From: Aequorivita aquimaris
GTDB lineage: Bacteria; Bacteroidota; Bacteroidia; Flavobacteriales; Flavobacteriaceae
Assembly: GCF_001573155.1 (NCBI RefSeq)
Contig: NZ_JRWG01000009.1
Coordinates: 1-64,000, forward strand
DNA: 64,000 nt
Direction: 5' to 3'
Positions 16,185-24,189 of this stretch are shown one piece after another (the first letter of the stretch is position 1; each line of letters opens with the position of its first letter). The notes under the pieces were generated by a model, which did not search any database, was not told where the DNA came from, and saw only the letters and a program-made list of their open reading frames with translations. The position numbers and the translations under genes were made by a program.

Positions 16185-16192
16185 TATATTTG
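16185..16192 (+). promoter_or_regulatory. Predicted -7 promoter element of the suf operon
   Basis: TATATTTG matches TAnnTTTG exactly and ends 26 bases before the first suf-operon ATG (16219). No convincing -33 TTG was seen. Confidence 0.6.
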
Positions 16193-16218
16193 CCGTCTAA
16201 TTTAGAATTAATCTACAT

Positions 16219-16548
16219 ATGATTAGGGTAAGTGAAAGCGCAAAAACCAAAATTGCACAATTGATGGCCGAAGAGGGCTTTAATATTGCAAATGATTTTG
16301 TACGCGTTGGCGTAAAAAGTGGCGGGTGTTCAGGACTAAGCTATGAGCTGAAATTTGACCATAATTTAGGCGAAGACGATAAACTCTTTGAGGAAGAAAA
16401 TGTAAAAATAGCCGTAGACAAAAAAAGCTTTTTATATTTAGTTGGCACTACACTTGAATACAGTGGCGGCCTGAATGGAAAAGGATTCGTATTTAAGAAT
16501 CCTAATGCAAACCGCACCTGTGGCTGCGGAGAATCTTTTTCACTTTAA
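16219..16548 (+). CDS. A-type iron-sulfur carrier (SufA/IscA family)
   Basis: 109 residues. The three cysteines that bind the cluster in A-type carriers are present: Cys37 (SGGCSGLSY), Cys101 and Cys103 (RTCGCGESF). The length and the motif VGVKSGGCSGL are diagnostic. It is a cytoplasmic carrier that takes clusters from the SufBCD scaffold to target proteins. It is the first gene of the suf operon, 7 bases before sufB. I give no specific symbol because SufA, IscA and ErpA cannot be separated from sequence alone. Confidence 0.92.
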   Translation: MIRVSESAKTKIAQLMAEEGFNIANDFVRVGVKSGGCSGLSYELKFDHNLGEDDKLFEEENVKIAVDKKSFLYLVGTTLEYSGGLNGKGFVFKNPNANRTCGCGESFSL

Positions 16549-16555
16549 AATATAA

Positions 16556-18010
16556 ATGAGGATGAGCAAGTATACTGAAGATGATTTAAAAAAAGAACTG
16601 GAAACCAAGGAATACGAATATGGTTTCTATACCGATATAGAATCTGACACTTTTCCCATAGGGATAAACGAAGATGTAGTTCGTGCCATTTCAAAAAAGA
16701 AAGAAGAGCCCGAATGGATGACTGAATGGCGTTTGGAGTCCTTCCGATATTGGCAGGAAATGGTAGAGCCAGATTGGGCAAACGTTCATTACGAAAAGCC
16801 TAATTTTCAAAATATTTCCTATTATTCCGCACCCAATAAAAAACCAAAATATAATAGTATTGACGAAGTAGATCCTGAGCTTTTGGATACTTTTAAAAGG
16901 CTGGGGATTTCTTTGGACGAGCAAAAGAAATTGGCCGGAGTTGCAGTAGATATTGTTATGGACTCCGTATCCGTGGCTACTACTTTCCAAAAAACATTGG
17001 CGGAAAAAGGAATTATTTTCTGCTCTATTTCCGAAGCCATTCGCAAACATCCCGAATTGGTAAAAAAATATCTGGGAACCGTAGTGCCGCAGCGCGATAA
17101 TTTTTACGCCGCCCTTAACAGTGCCGTGTTTAGTGATGGTTCCTTTTGTTACATCCCAAAAGGCGTTCGCTGCCCGATGGAGCTTTCTACCTATTTCAGA
17201 ATTAACCAGGCCGGAACCGGACAGTTTGAAAGAACCCTCGTAATTGCCGATGAAGGCAGCTACGTAAGCTATTTGGAAGGCTGTACTGCCCCAAGCCGCG
17301 ATGAAAACCAATTGCACGCCGCCGTGGTGGAACTTATTGCCCTGGACGGTGCCGAGATAAAATACTCAACGGTTCAAAACTGGTTTCCGGGCGATAAGGA
17401 AGGAAAAGGTGGGGTTTACAATTTTGTGACCAAAAGAGGTATTTGCGAGAAAAATGCAAAAATTTCCTGGACCCAAGTAGAAACCGGAAGCGCTGTAACC
17501 TGGAAGTATCCAAGTTGTGTACTTAAGGGTGACAATTCCATCGGGGAATTTTACTCCATTGCCGTAACTAACGATTATCAACAGGCCGATACTGGCACAA
17601 AGATGATTCACATTGGTAAAAACACTAAAAGCACCATAATTTCAAAAGGTATTTCGGCAGGAAAATCACAGAATAGTTATCGCGGTTTGGTGAAAATTAT
17701 GCCAAACGCAGACAACGCGCGTAATTTTTCCCAGTGCGATTCCTTGTTGATGGGCAACAGTTGTGGCGCGCACACCTTCCCCTATATTGAAGCAAAAAAC
17801 AAAACCGCCCAAATAGAGCACGAGGCTACGACCAGTAAAATTGGCGAAGACCAAATTTTCTATTGCAACCAGCGGGGAATTGATACTGAAAAGGCCATTG
17901 CACTGATAGTAAATGGTTTCAGTAAAGAAGTGTTGAATAAACTGCCAATGGAATTTGCTGTTGAAGCACAAAAACTATTGGAGATAAGCCTCGAGGGGTC
18001 AGTTGGCTAA
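16556..18010 (+). CDS. sufB: Fe-S cluster assembly protein SufB
   Basis: 484 residues, typical for SufB. Clear family blocks are [56 protein letters not shown] and [20 protein letters not shown], all in the C-terminal half, plus [17 protein letters not shown] and [20 protein letters not shown] in the middle. With SufC and SufD it forms the scaffold on which clusters are built; the Cys in DSLLMG...SCGAH or the nearby Cys residues would accept sulfur. Two start codons are possible (ATG 16556 or ATG 16562) and differ by two residues. It is the second gene of the operon. Confidence 0.96.
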   Translation: MRMSKYTEDDLKKELETKEYEYGFYTDIESDTFPIGINEDVVRAISKKKEEPEWMTEWRLESFRYWQEMVEPDWANVHYEKPNFQNISYYSAPNKKPKYNSIDEVDPELLDTFKRLGISLDEQKKLAGVAVDIVMDSVSVATTFQKTLAEKGIIFCSISEAIRKHPELVKKYLGTVVPQRDNFYAALNSAVFSDGSFCYIPKGVRCPMELSTYFRINQAGTGQFERTLVIADEGSYVSYLEGCTAPSRDENQLHAAVVELIALDGAEIKYSTVQNWFPGDKEGKGGVYNFVTKRGICEKNAKISWTQVETGSAVTWKYPSCVLKGDNSIGEFYSIAVTNDYQQADTGTKMIHIGKNTKSTIISKGISAGKSQNSYRGLVKIMPNADNARNFSQCDSLLMGNSCGAHTFPYIEAKNKTAQIEHEATTSKIGEDQIFYCNQRGIDTEKAIALIVNGFSKEVLNKLPMEFAVEAQKLLEISLEGSVG

Positions 18011-18057
18011 ACACTTTATGTCTTGGAAAATTAAGTAGAAAACTAAATATACAACCT

Positions 18058-18462
18058 ATGAAAAAAATCGTTTTGTTGTCAATGCTTTTAGCAGTAGTAT
18101 TTTCTTGTAAAAATTCTGAAGAAAAAAATTCCGAAGTTGAAGAAACAACTACCGAAAATGTTGAAGTTAAAGCTTATAAAGGAGATTATATCGATTCAAA
18201 TGGCGCTTTGGTGCTAATGGGGACTAACTTTATTTATGGTGTGAAGCGCAACGAAATGTCAGAAAAACTCTCACAACAGGTTGCTAATGTAAAAAAGAAT
18301 GATTTTGATATGGTGGGTGTAGTTGTGAGAGGAAATATTTCAAAAAATACAGATACTGACAGCGAGTGGGAAGAAGTGATTACAATAACAGAAATAATGA
18401 GGGTTAGTGACAAACCTTCAGAAGCGGATATAAAATTTGAAGAATCAGCAAAGAATAATTAA
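18058..18462 (+). CDS. Small lipoprotein inside the suf operon
   Basis: 134 residues. The N terminus MKKIVLLSMLLAVVFSCKN carries a lipobox (VFSC), so the protein is lipidated at Cys17. An acidic linker (NSEEKNSEVEETTTENVEV) follows, then a domain of about 90 residues with no motif I recognise, which includes GALVLMGTNFIYGVKRNEMS and FDMVGVVVRGNISK. It lies 47 bases after sufB and stops only 1 base before the sufC start, so it is part of the operon, yet a periplasmic lipoprotein has no known role in SUF. It may be a flavobacterial accessory. Confidence 0.72.
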   Translation: MKKIVLLSMLLAVVFSCKNSEEKNSEVEETTTENVEVKAYKGDYIDSNGALVLMGTNFIYGVKRNEMSEKLSQQVANVKKNDFDMVGVVVRGNISKNTDTDSEWEEVITITEIMRVSDKPSEADIKFEESAKNN

Positions 18463-18463
18463 G

Positions 18464-19213
18464 ATGTTAAAAATAAAAGATTTACACGCCGGACTTGAAG
18501 GAAAAGACATACTGCAAGGTATTAATCTTGAAGTAAAAGCAGGCGAAGTCCACGCAATAATGGGACCCAACGGTTCTGGAAAAAGTACCTTGGCCTCAGT
18601 TGTTGCAGGCAAAGAGGAGTATGAGGTTAGCAGAGGCTACATTACATTTGAAAACGAGGATATTTCTGAGTTGGATCCTGAGGAAAGAGCCCATAAAGGC
18701 ATCTTTCTTTCCTTTCAATATCCTGTGGAAATTCCTGGGGTTTCCGTGACCAATTTTATAAAAACGGCCATCAACGAAACCCGCAAATCGAAAAAGATGG
18801 ACGATATGCCTGCATCCGAAATGCTTAAAATGATTAAGGAAAAGGCAGACATGCTGGAGATTGACCGTAAATTTCTTTCACGTTCACTAAATGAAGGTTT
18901 TTCCGGAGGTGAAAAGAAACGAAACGAGATTTTCCAAATGGCAATGCTCGAACCAAAGCTTGCTATCCTAGACGAAACTGACTCTGGGCTGGACATTGAC
19001 GCACTCAAAATTGTGGCAAATGGCGTAAATAAGTTAAAGAGTGGAGATAATGCCGTAATCGTTATCACCCACTATCAGCGCCTTTTGGACTATATAGTTC
19101 CAGATTTTGTACACGTTTTAATGAACGGAAGAATCGTAAAATCCGGCACCAAGGAACTGGCTTACGAGCTTGAGGAAAAAGGATACGATTGGATTAAGGA
19201 AGAATTGGTTTAA
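18464..19213 (+). CDS. sufC: Fe-S cluster assembly ATPase SufC
   Basis: 249 residues from ATG 18464 (MLKIKDLHAGLEGKDIL); an upstream TTG would overlap the previous gene and is less likely. ABC-ATPase motifs are all present: Walker A GPNGSGKST (about residues 36-44), Q-loop LSFQYPVEIPG, signature NEGFSGGEKKRNEIFQM, Walker B AILDETDSGLDIDAL and H-loop VITHYQRLLDY. The KRNEIFQ after the signature is a SufC hallmark. SufC binds SufB and SufD and drives the conformational change needed for cluster assembly. Confidence 0.97.
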   Translation: MLKIKDLHAGLEGKDILQGINLEVKAGEVHAIMGPNGSGKSTLASVVAGKEEYEVSRGYITFENEDISELDPEERAHKGIFLSFQYPVEIPGVSVTNFIKTAINETRKSKKMDDMPASEMLKMIKEKADMLEIDRKFLSRSLNEGFSGGEKKRNEIFQMAMLEPKLAILDETDSGLDIDALKIVANGVNKLKSGDNAVIVITHYQRLLDYIVPDFVHVLMNGRIVKSGTKELAYELEEKGYDWIKEELV

Positions 19214-19217
19214 AATA

Positions 19218-19245
19218 GTTTCTGGTTTCTGGTTTCAAGTTTCTG
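19218..19245 (+). repeat. Four GTTTCnn heptamers upstream of the four-helix gene
   Basis: Four tandem heptamers follow one another without gaps: GTTTCTG (19218), GTTTCTG (19225), GTTTCAA (19232) and GTTTCTG (19239). They begin 5 bases after the sufC stop codon. A matching set in opposite orientation follows the next gene. Confidence 0.75.
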
Positions 19246-19267
19246 GTTGGATAAAATCCAAAAATTT

Positions 19268-19657
19268 ATGGCCACAATTGAAAGGTTTGAAGATTTAGAT
19301 ATTTGGAAAGAAGCAAGACTTCTTTCCAAAGAAATAATCCGGTTATCAAAAAATACTGAACTAAAAACCGATTACAAACTAAGAGACCAGATAAAAAACG
19401 CATCGGGTTCCGTAATGGACAATATAGCCGAAGGGTTTGAAAGAGACGGAAATTTAGAATTCAGACAATTTCTATCAATCGCAAAAGGTTCCGCGGGAGA
19501 ATCTCGCTCGCAATTATATAGGATTTATGATTCTGAATATATTTCAGAAGAAGAATTATCTTCTTTGGTTAATAGATATTTGAACTTAAGTAAACGAATA
19601 GCGAACTTTATCATATATCTGAACAAAAATGAATTTAAAGGCAACAAGTACAAATAA
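19268..19657 (+). CDS. Four-helix bundle protein (S23/IVP family)
   Basis: 129 residues from ATG 19268 (MATIERFEDLDIWKEARLLS); an in-frame TTG at 19247 would start within the repeat region. Family markers are FEDLDIWKEARLL at the start, DYKLRDQIKNASGSVMDNIAEGFERDG in the middle and EFRQFLSIAKGSAGESRSQL, all characteristic of the 23S rRNA-intervening-sequence/four-helix-bundle family, an all-helical fold that forms oligomers. Biochemical function is not established for most members. The gene separates sufC from sufD and is bracketed by mirrored heptamer arrays, so it looks like an inserted cassette rather than a true suf gene. The flanking suf genes are intact. Confidence 0.9.
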   Translation: MATIERFEDLDIWKEARLLSKEIIRLSKNTELKTDYKLRDQIKNASGSVMDNIAEGFERDGNLEFRQFLSIAKGSAGESRSQLYRIYDSEYISEEELSSLVNRYLNLSKRIANFIIYLNKNEFKGNKYK

Positions 19658-19658
19658 C

Positions 19659-19686
19659 TTGAAACCTGAAACAAGAAACTTGAAAC
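19659..19686 (-). repeat. Four nnGAAAC heptamers downstream of the four-helix gene
   Basis: TTGAAAC (19659), CTGAAAC (19666), AAGAAAC (19673) and TTGAAAC (19680), in tandem. This is the reverse complement of the GTTTCnn pattern at 19218-19245, so the gene sits inside an imperfect inverted repeat of 4 x 7 bases. The array begins 1 base after the gene's stop codon and ends 9 bases before sufD. Confidence 0.75.
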
Positions 19687-19695
19687 AATATTTTC

Positions 19696-21009
19696 ATGAG
19701 CTTTAAAGACAAATTATTATCATCATACATCGCCCTGGAAGATTATTTGGAGTTTGATTCGCCATTGCACGATGTGCGTAATAACGCCATAAAAATTTTT
19801 GAAGAAAAAGGGTTTCCCACAAAGAAAGAGGAAGCGTGGAAATACACATCACTCAATACTTTGCTGAAACCAGATTACAGCATCTATTCAAATAAAGAGC
19901 GTAATGTTGAGCTAAAAAATGTTCGAAAGTATTTTCTGCACGAAATTGACACCTACAAACTTGTTTTTGTAGACGGAGTTTACAATTCGTTCCTTTCAGA
20001 AACCACGCACGATTCGCTGGATGTTTGTTTAATGTCTGCGGCATTGAACAAAAGCAAATACAAGCCCGTGATTGAAGCCTATTTCAACAAGGCCGCAAAG
20101 AGCGATAGTTTAACTGCGCTAAATACTGCTTTTACAAAAGAAGGCGCTTACATCCACATTCCAGCCCATAAAGAAGTTGAAAAGCCCATTGAAATAATTA
20201 ATTTCTCTACTGGAAATGAAGCGGCAATTTTTTTACAACCAAGAAATCTAATAGTGGTTGGCGAAAATGCGCACGTACAAATAATTGAACGTCACCAAAG
20301 TCTTTCCAGTAATGAGGTTTTGACCAATTCTGTTACCGAGATTTTTGCCGAAAAACGCGCTTACGTAGATTATTATAAAATTCAAAACGACGAAGCCACC
20401 GCTTCTTTGATTGACAATACATACATCTCACAACAGCGTGATACGGTTTGCCGCGTGCATACTTTCGCCTTTGGCGGAAAATTGGTTCGCAACAACCTCA
20501 ACTTTTTCCAAAAAGGGGAAAACTGCGATTCTACACTGAAAGGAATTACCATTCTTGAAGGCAAGCAACATACAGACCACAACACATTGGTACACCACAT
20601 AGCACCAAACTGCGAAAGCCACCAAGATTACAAAGGGCTGTTTGCAGAAGCTTCCACGGGGGTTTTCAACGGAAAGATAATAGTTGAGAAAGATGCCCAA
20701 AAGATTGACGCCTTTCAGCAGAACAACAACATTTTGATTGATGATAAAGCCACGATAAACGCCAAGCCGCAGTTGGAAATTTTTGCCGACGACGTAAAAT
20801 GCTCGCACGGTTGCACTATTGGTCAGTTTGACGAAGATGCACTATTCTACCTTCGCAGTCGCGGAATTGGGCTGAAAGAATCTCGTGCCTTGTTAATGTA
20901 TGCGTTTGCGAATACCGTTTTGGAAAGTGTTAAAATTCCAGAATTGAAAGTGCGGATCAATAAGCTTATTGCCAATAAAATTGGGGTGAGTTTGGGATTT
21001 GAGCTTTAA
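19696..21009 (+). CDS. sufD: Fe-S cluster assembly protein SufD
   Basis: 437 residues. The N-terminal quarter is poorly conserved (EDYLEFDSPLHDVRNNAIKIF, KEEAWKYTSLNTLLKPDY), as usual. The C-terminal beta-helix domain shows the SufB/SufD signature: IFLQPRNLIVVGENAHVQII, then GGKLVRNNLNFFQKGENCDS, DHNTLVHHIAPNCESHQDYKG, and KPQLEIFADDVKCSHGCTIGQ with FYLRSRGIGLKESRALLMYAF near the end. SufD pairs with SufB in the SufBC2D scaffold. It overlaps nothing and is 11 bases before sufS. Confidence 0.96.
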   Translation: MSFKDKLLSSYIALEDYLEFDSPLHDVRNNAIKIFEEKGFPTKKEEAWKYTSLNTLLKPDYSIYSNKERNVELKNVRKYFLHEIDTYKLVFVDGVYNSFLSETTHDSLDVCLMSAALNKSKYKPVIEAYFNKAAKSDSLTALNTAFTKEGAYIHIPAHKEVEKPIEIINFSTGNEAAIFLQPRNLIVVGENAHVQIIERHQSLSSNEVLTNSVTEIFAEKRAYVDYYKIQNDEATASLIDNTYISQQRDTVCRVHTFAFGGKLVRNNLNFFQKGENCDSTLKGITILEGKQHTDHNTLVHHIAPNCESHQDYKGLFAEASTGVFNGKIIVEKDAQKIDAFQQNNNILIDDKATINAKPQLEIFADDVKCSHGCTIGQFDEDALFYLRSRGIGLKESRALLMYAFANTVLESVKIPELKVRINKLIANKIGVSLGFEL

Positions 21010-21020
21010 AATTATTTTTT

Positions 21021-22238
21021 ATGAGCTTTGATATCCAAAAAATACGCAAAGATTTCCCCATCCTTTCCCGAAAGGTAAACGGCTATCCGTTGGTATATTT
21101 GGACAACGCGGCAACGTCGCAAAAACCGCAACAGGTTATTGATTGCATTGTGGATTATTACAGCAATTACAATGCAAATATCCATCGCGGAGTGCACACA
21201 CTTTCACAGGAAGCGACAGACGCTTATGAGTCTGCCCGTAAAAAAATTCAAACTCATTTTAACGCAAAGGAAGCCTACGAAATCATTTTCACGGCGGGTA
21301 CCACCCACGGAATAAATCTGGTGGCAAATGGTTTTTCTGAAATTCTAAAAAAAGGCGATGAAATAATCGTTTCCGCAATGGAACACCACAGCAATATCGT
21401 GCCGTGGCAAATGCTGTGCGAAAAAACCGGAGCCATTTTGAAGGTTATTCCGATGAACGAGGAAGGCGTTTTGGTTTTTTCGGAATATGAAAAATTGCTT
21501 TCAAAAAAAACGAAACTGGTTTTCGTAAACCACATTTCAAATGCATTGGGAACTATCAATCCCATTGTTGAAATTATTGAAAAAGCACACGAAGTTGGAG
21601 CTGCCGTGCTGGTTGACGGCGCACAAGCCTGTTCACACATAAAACCCGATCTTCAAAGACTCGATGTAGATTTCTACGTAACCTCAGCACACAAAATGTG
21701 TGGGCCAACGGGCGTTGGGATTCTTTATATGAAGGAGGAATGGGGCAACAAACTCCCGCCCTATCAAGGCGGTGGCGAGATGATTGCTGAAGTTACTTTT
21801 GAAAAAACCACCTATGCCGGACTGCCGCATAAATTTGAGGCCGGAACCCCTAATATCTGTGGCGGCATTGCTTTTGGAGCAGCTATTGACTATCTAAACA
21901 CAATCGGTTTTGAAGCAATTGAAAAGCACGAAAACGAACTTTTAAAATATGCTACTGAAAAACTTTTGAAAATTGACGGTTTAAAAATTTACGGTACGGG
22001 ACCTGATAAAACCTCTGTGGTTTCATTCAACATTGAAGGAATTCATCCCTACGATATAGGTGCCATTGTTGACAAATTGGGCATTGCCGTGCGCACCGGC
22101 CACCACTGCGCGCAGCCTATTATGGATTTTTATAAAATTCCGGGAACGGTTCGGGCTTCCTTTGCATTTTACAATACATTGGAAGAAGTGGATGCCTTGG
22201 TAACAGCAGTAAAAAAAGCTAAAATGATGTTAAGTTGA
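21021..22238 (+). CDS. sufS: Cysteine desulfurase SufS
   Basis: 405 residues, the usual length for a group II cysteine desulfurase. The PLP-binding Lys is 225 (TSAHKMCGPTGVG); other PLP contacts are AGTTHGIN (92-99), EHHSNIVPW (121-129) and DGAQACSH (199-206). The catalytic Cys is 363 in RTGHHCAQP. The enzyme takes sulfur from L-cysteine, leaving alanine, and hands the persulfide to SufE, encoded two genes downstream. It is cytoplasmic. Confidence 0.97.
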   Translation: MSFDIQKIRKDFPILSRKVNGYPLVYLDNAATSQKPQQVIDCIVDYYSNYNANIHRGVHTLSQEATDAYESARKKIQTHFNAKEAYEIIFTAGTTHGINLVANGFSEILKKGDEIIVSAMEHHSNIVPWQMLCEKTGAILKVIPMNEEGVLVFSEYEKLLSKKTKLVFVNHISNALGTINPIVEIIEKAHEVGAAVLVDGAQACSHIKPDLQRLDVDFYVTSAHKMCGPTGVGILYMKEEWGNKLPPYQGGGEMIAEVTFEKTTYAGLPHKFEAGTPNICGGIAFGAAIDYLNTIGFEAIEKHENELLKYATEKLLKIDGLKIYGTGPDKTSVVSFNIEGIHPYDIGAIVDKLGIAVRTGHHCAQPIMDFYKIPGTVRASFAFYNTLEEVDALVTAVKKAKMMLS

Positions 22239-22295
22239 ACCATCACTAAAAGTTAAAACTTGAACTTTGAGTATTCAATTTTAAAATATAAAGAC

Positions 22296-22733
22296 ATGAA
22301 AACACTTGCCACTTTATCTATTCTTATTTTCAGTATAATCTTTACCAGTTGCGATGAAACCAAAAAAGTGATTGATGTTGCGGGCAGCGTACAACTTACG
22401 GGAAGCTATACTGTTTCAGCAATCAATGGTAAGAAATTAGTAAATGCTACTAACCCAACTTTTACAATGTCTGCACTGGACAATTCCTTCCGTGGAACTA
22501 CCGGTTGTAATTCAGTTTTTGGAAATTATACAATTGATCTCTATACAATTAATTTTAGTGATCTTGCGGTAAGCGAAAAATTTTGTGCAGAAAAAGAAAT
22601 TATGAAAACAGAACGTGATTTTCTAGATGCGCTCAACAATACAGGTTCGTACGCCTTGGATAATGGGGTTCTTACCTTCTATTCAAAAACAGACCGCAGT
22701 GTACTTTTGAGTGCAAAGAAAGATGAAAAATAA
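22296..22733 (+). CDS. META-domain lipoprotein
   Basis: 145 residues from ATG 22296 (MKTLATLSILIFSIIFTSCD), with a lipobox ending at Cys19; an upstream TTG at 22260 would add 12 unlikely residues. Residues 35-140 look like a META/HslJ domain: LTGSYTVSAINGKKL, then RGTTGCNSVFGNYTIDLYTI and EKFCAEKEIMKTERDFLDAL. META domains occur in secreted or lipid-anchored proteins of several bacteria and, in HslJ, are linked to stress resistance; a direct SUF role is not known. It sits between sufS and sufE on the same strand. Confidence 0.83.
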   Translation: MKTLATLSILIFSIIFTSCDETKKVIDVAGSVQLTGSYTVSAINGKKLVNATNPTFTMSALDNSFRGTTGCNSVFGNYTIDLYTINFSDLAVSEKFCAEKEIMKTERDFLDALNNTGSYALDNGVLTFYSKTDRSVLLSAKKDEK

Positions 22734-22742
22734 TTGGATTAA

Positions 22743-23171
22743 ATGATGACGATTGAAGCAATACAGGAAGAATTGATCGACGAGTTTTCTATGTTTGACG
22801 ACTGGATGCAGCGTTATGAATATATGATAGAGCTTGGCAAATCTCTCCCGTTGATTGACGAAAATTTAAAAACCGACGATAAACTGATAAAAGGCTGCCA
22901 AAGCAAAGTGTGGCTTAATTCAGAAATGAAAAACGGAAAAATTATTTTTACCGCAGATAGCGACGCCATCATCACCAAAGGAATAATTGCCGTGTTGGTA
23001 CGCGTTTTTTCAAACCAAAAACCTCAGGCCATACTTGATGCCAATACCGATTTTATTGATGAAATAGGATTGAAAGAACACCTTTCACCTACACGGGCAA
23101 ATGGTTTGGTCTCTATGATTAAACAAATGAAAATGTATGCCCTGGCATACCAAACACAACTTAATAATTAA
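22743..23171 (+). CDS. sufE: Sulfur acceptor protein SufE
   Basis: 142 residues (ATG 22743, or ATG 22746). The fold is indicated by ELIDEFSMFDDWMQRYEYMI, the catalytic Cys is 52 in KLIKGCQSKVWLNSE, and the typical later block is IITKGIIAVLVRVFSNQKPQ, followed by FIDEIGLKEHLSPTRANGL. SufE takes the persulfide from SufS and passes it to SufB. It is followed after 4 bases by the DUF59 gene. Confidence 0.96.
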   Translation: MMTIEAIQEELIDEFSMFDDWMQRYEYMIELGKSLPLIDENLKTDDKLIKGCQSKVWLNSEMKNGKIIFTADSDAIITKGIIAVLVRVFSNQKPQAILDANTDFIDEIGLKEHLSPTRANGLVSMIKQMKMYALAYQTQLNN

Positions 23172-23175
23172 TTAA

Positions 23176-23505
23176 ATGGGAGCAGATACAGAAATAGACA
23201 TGGCTGAACTGGGCGAAAAAATAGTAACCGTCCTAAAAACCATTTATGACCCCGAAATACCCGTTGATATCTATGAACTTGGATTAATCTACGATGTATT
23301 CATAAATGAGGATCGTGAAGTGAAAATATTGATGACACTCACCACTCCCAATTGTCCGGTAGCAGAAAGTTTGCCGCTGGAAGTTGAGGAAAAAGTAAAG
23401 TCGATGAAAATGATAAAAGATGCAGAGGTAGAAATAACTTTCGACCCGCCGTGGACACAGGAACTGATGAGCGAAGAAGCAAAGCTAGAGCTAGGGATGC
23501 TTTAA
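23176..23505 (+). CDS. DUF59/MIP18-type protein of the SUF system (SufT-like)
   Basis: 109 residues. The domain begins with KIVTVLKTIYDPEIPVDIYE (the DPEIP motif at 25-29), followed by LGLIYDVFINEDREVKILMT and TTPNCPVAESLP, where Cys60 is the reactive or cluster-binding residue. Such proteins act in Fe-S cluster maturation and transfer (SufT, Mrp partner, eukaryotic CIAO2/MIP18). Its place directly after sufE makes this role likely. It is cytoplasmic. Confidence 0.93.
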   Translation: MGADTEIDMAELGEKIVTVLKTIYDPEIPVDIYELGLIYDVFINEDREVKILMTLTTPNCPVAESLPLEVEEKVKSMKMIKDAEVEITFDPPWTQELMSEEAKLELGML

Positions 23506-23522
23506 AAAAAGTGTTCCGTATT

Positions 23523-23542
23523 CAGTTGCAGTTGGCAGTGAC
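23523..23542 (+). repeat. Short CAGTTG(G) repeats
   Basis: CAGTTG, CAGTTGG and CAGTGAC follow one another directly, 17 bases after the DUF59 gene. Related sequences are found at 44731-44761 and 54381-54407. Confidence 0.4.
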
Positions 23543-23572
23543 AAATAACCCAAAAATTTAATATCTTTTTCT

Positions 23573-24076
23573 GTGAAAGAAATAGTAAACCGTGTAGCGA
23601 ATAGCAAATTGGCAACTTTTGACCTTGAGGCAATCTATCCGCAAGGTGAAAGGATCGCTTTTGATATTTCGCAATGGTTGTTGGAAGGTATTGTACTTCG
23701 CGAAAGTGAATTTCGCGAGCAAGCCAAGGAACACGATTGGAGCGATTACCAAGATAAATATGTTGCTCTTTTTTGCAGTACCGATGCCATTGTTCCAGGC
23801 TGGGCATACATACTTTTATCACTTCATTTAGCTCCTTTTGCAAAAAAGGTTACCGTTGGAAGCTTAGATGAATTGGAAAGCGTTCTCTTTACGGAAATAC
23901 TCCAAAACATTGATATTTCAGAATACACAGACAAACCTATCATTATAAAAGGTTGTGCCCATAAACCTATTCCACAGAATGCATACGTACTATTGGCCCA
24001 AAAACTCCAGCCAGTTGCAAAAAGTATAATGTATGGTGAAGCCTGCTCTTCTGTACCACTTTTTAAAAAAAAGTAG
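23573..24076 (+). CDS. DUF2480 family protein
   Basis: 167 residues starting at GTG 23573 (VKEIVNRVANSKLATFDLEA), a start that fits the family, whose members usually begin MEEIVNRVANS. Recognisable blocks are ERIAFDISQWLLEGIVLRES, DWSDYQDKYVALFCSTDAIV and PGWAYILLSLHLAPFAKKVT, with two cysteines near the C terminus (IIKGCAHKPIPQNAYVL and YGEACSSVPLFKK). It is soluble and cytoplasmic. DUF2480 genes are often found near suf genes in Bacteroidota as far as I remember; function unknown. It lies 67 bases after the DUF59 gene. Confidence 0.8.
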   Translation: MKEIVNRVANSKLATFDLEAIYPQGERIAFDISQWLLEGIVLRESEFREQAKEHDWSDYQDKYVALFCSTDAIVPGWAYILLSLHLAPFAKKVTVGSLDELESVLFTEILQNIDISEYTDKPIIIKGCAHKPIPQNAYVLLAQKLQPVAKSIMYGEACSSVPLFKKK

Positions 24077-24158
24077 GAAAATTTAAATTTTACCGTAAGA
24101 ATTCACAAAAGACACTCTGTTTTTAGCGCTGTTTTTACCACATTTTCAAAAGAGTAAG

Positions 24159-24166
24159 TACTTTTG
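24159..24166 (+). promoter_or_regulatory. Predicted -7 promoter element of the DUF3078 gene
   Basis: TACTTTTG matches TAnnTTTG and ends 23 bases before the ATG at 24190. Confidence 0.55.
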
Positions 24167-24189
24167 CAAAAATTAAAACTATTTTAAAA

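Noticed and set aside
18437-18463. Earlier TTG start for sufC
   Set aside because: It would overlap the lipoprotein gene by 26 bases and add residues not found in SufC. ATG 18464 gives the normal N terminus.
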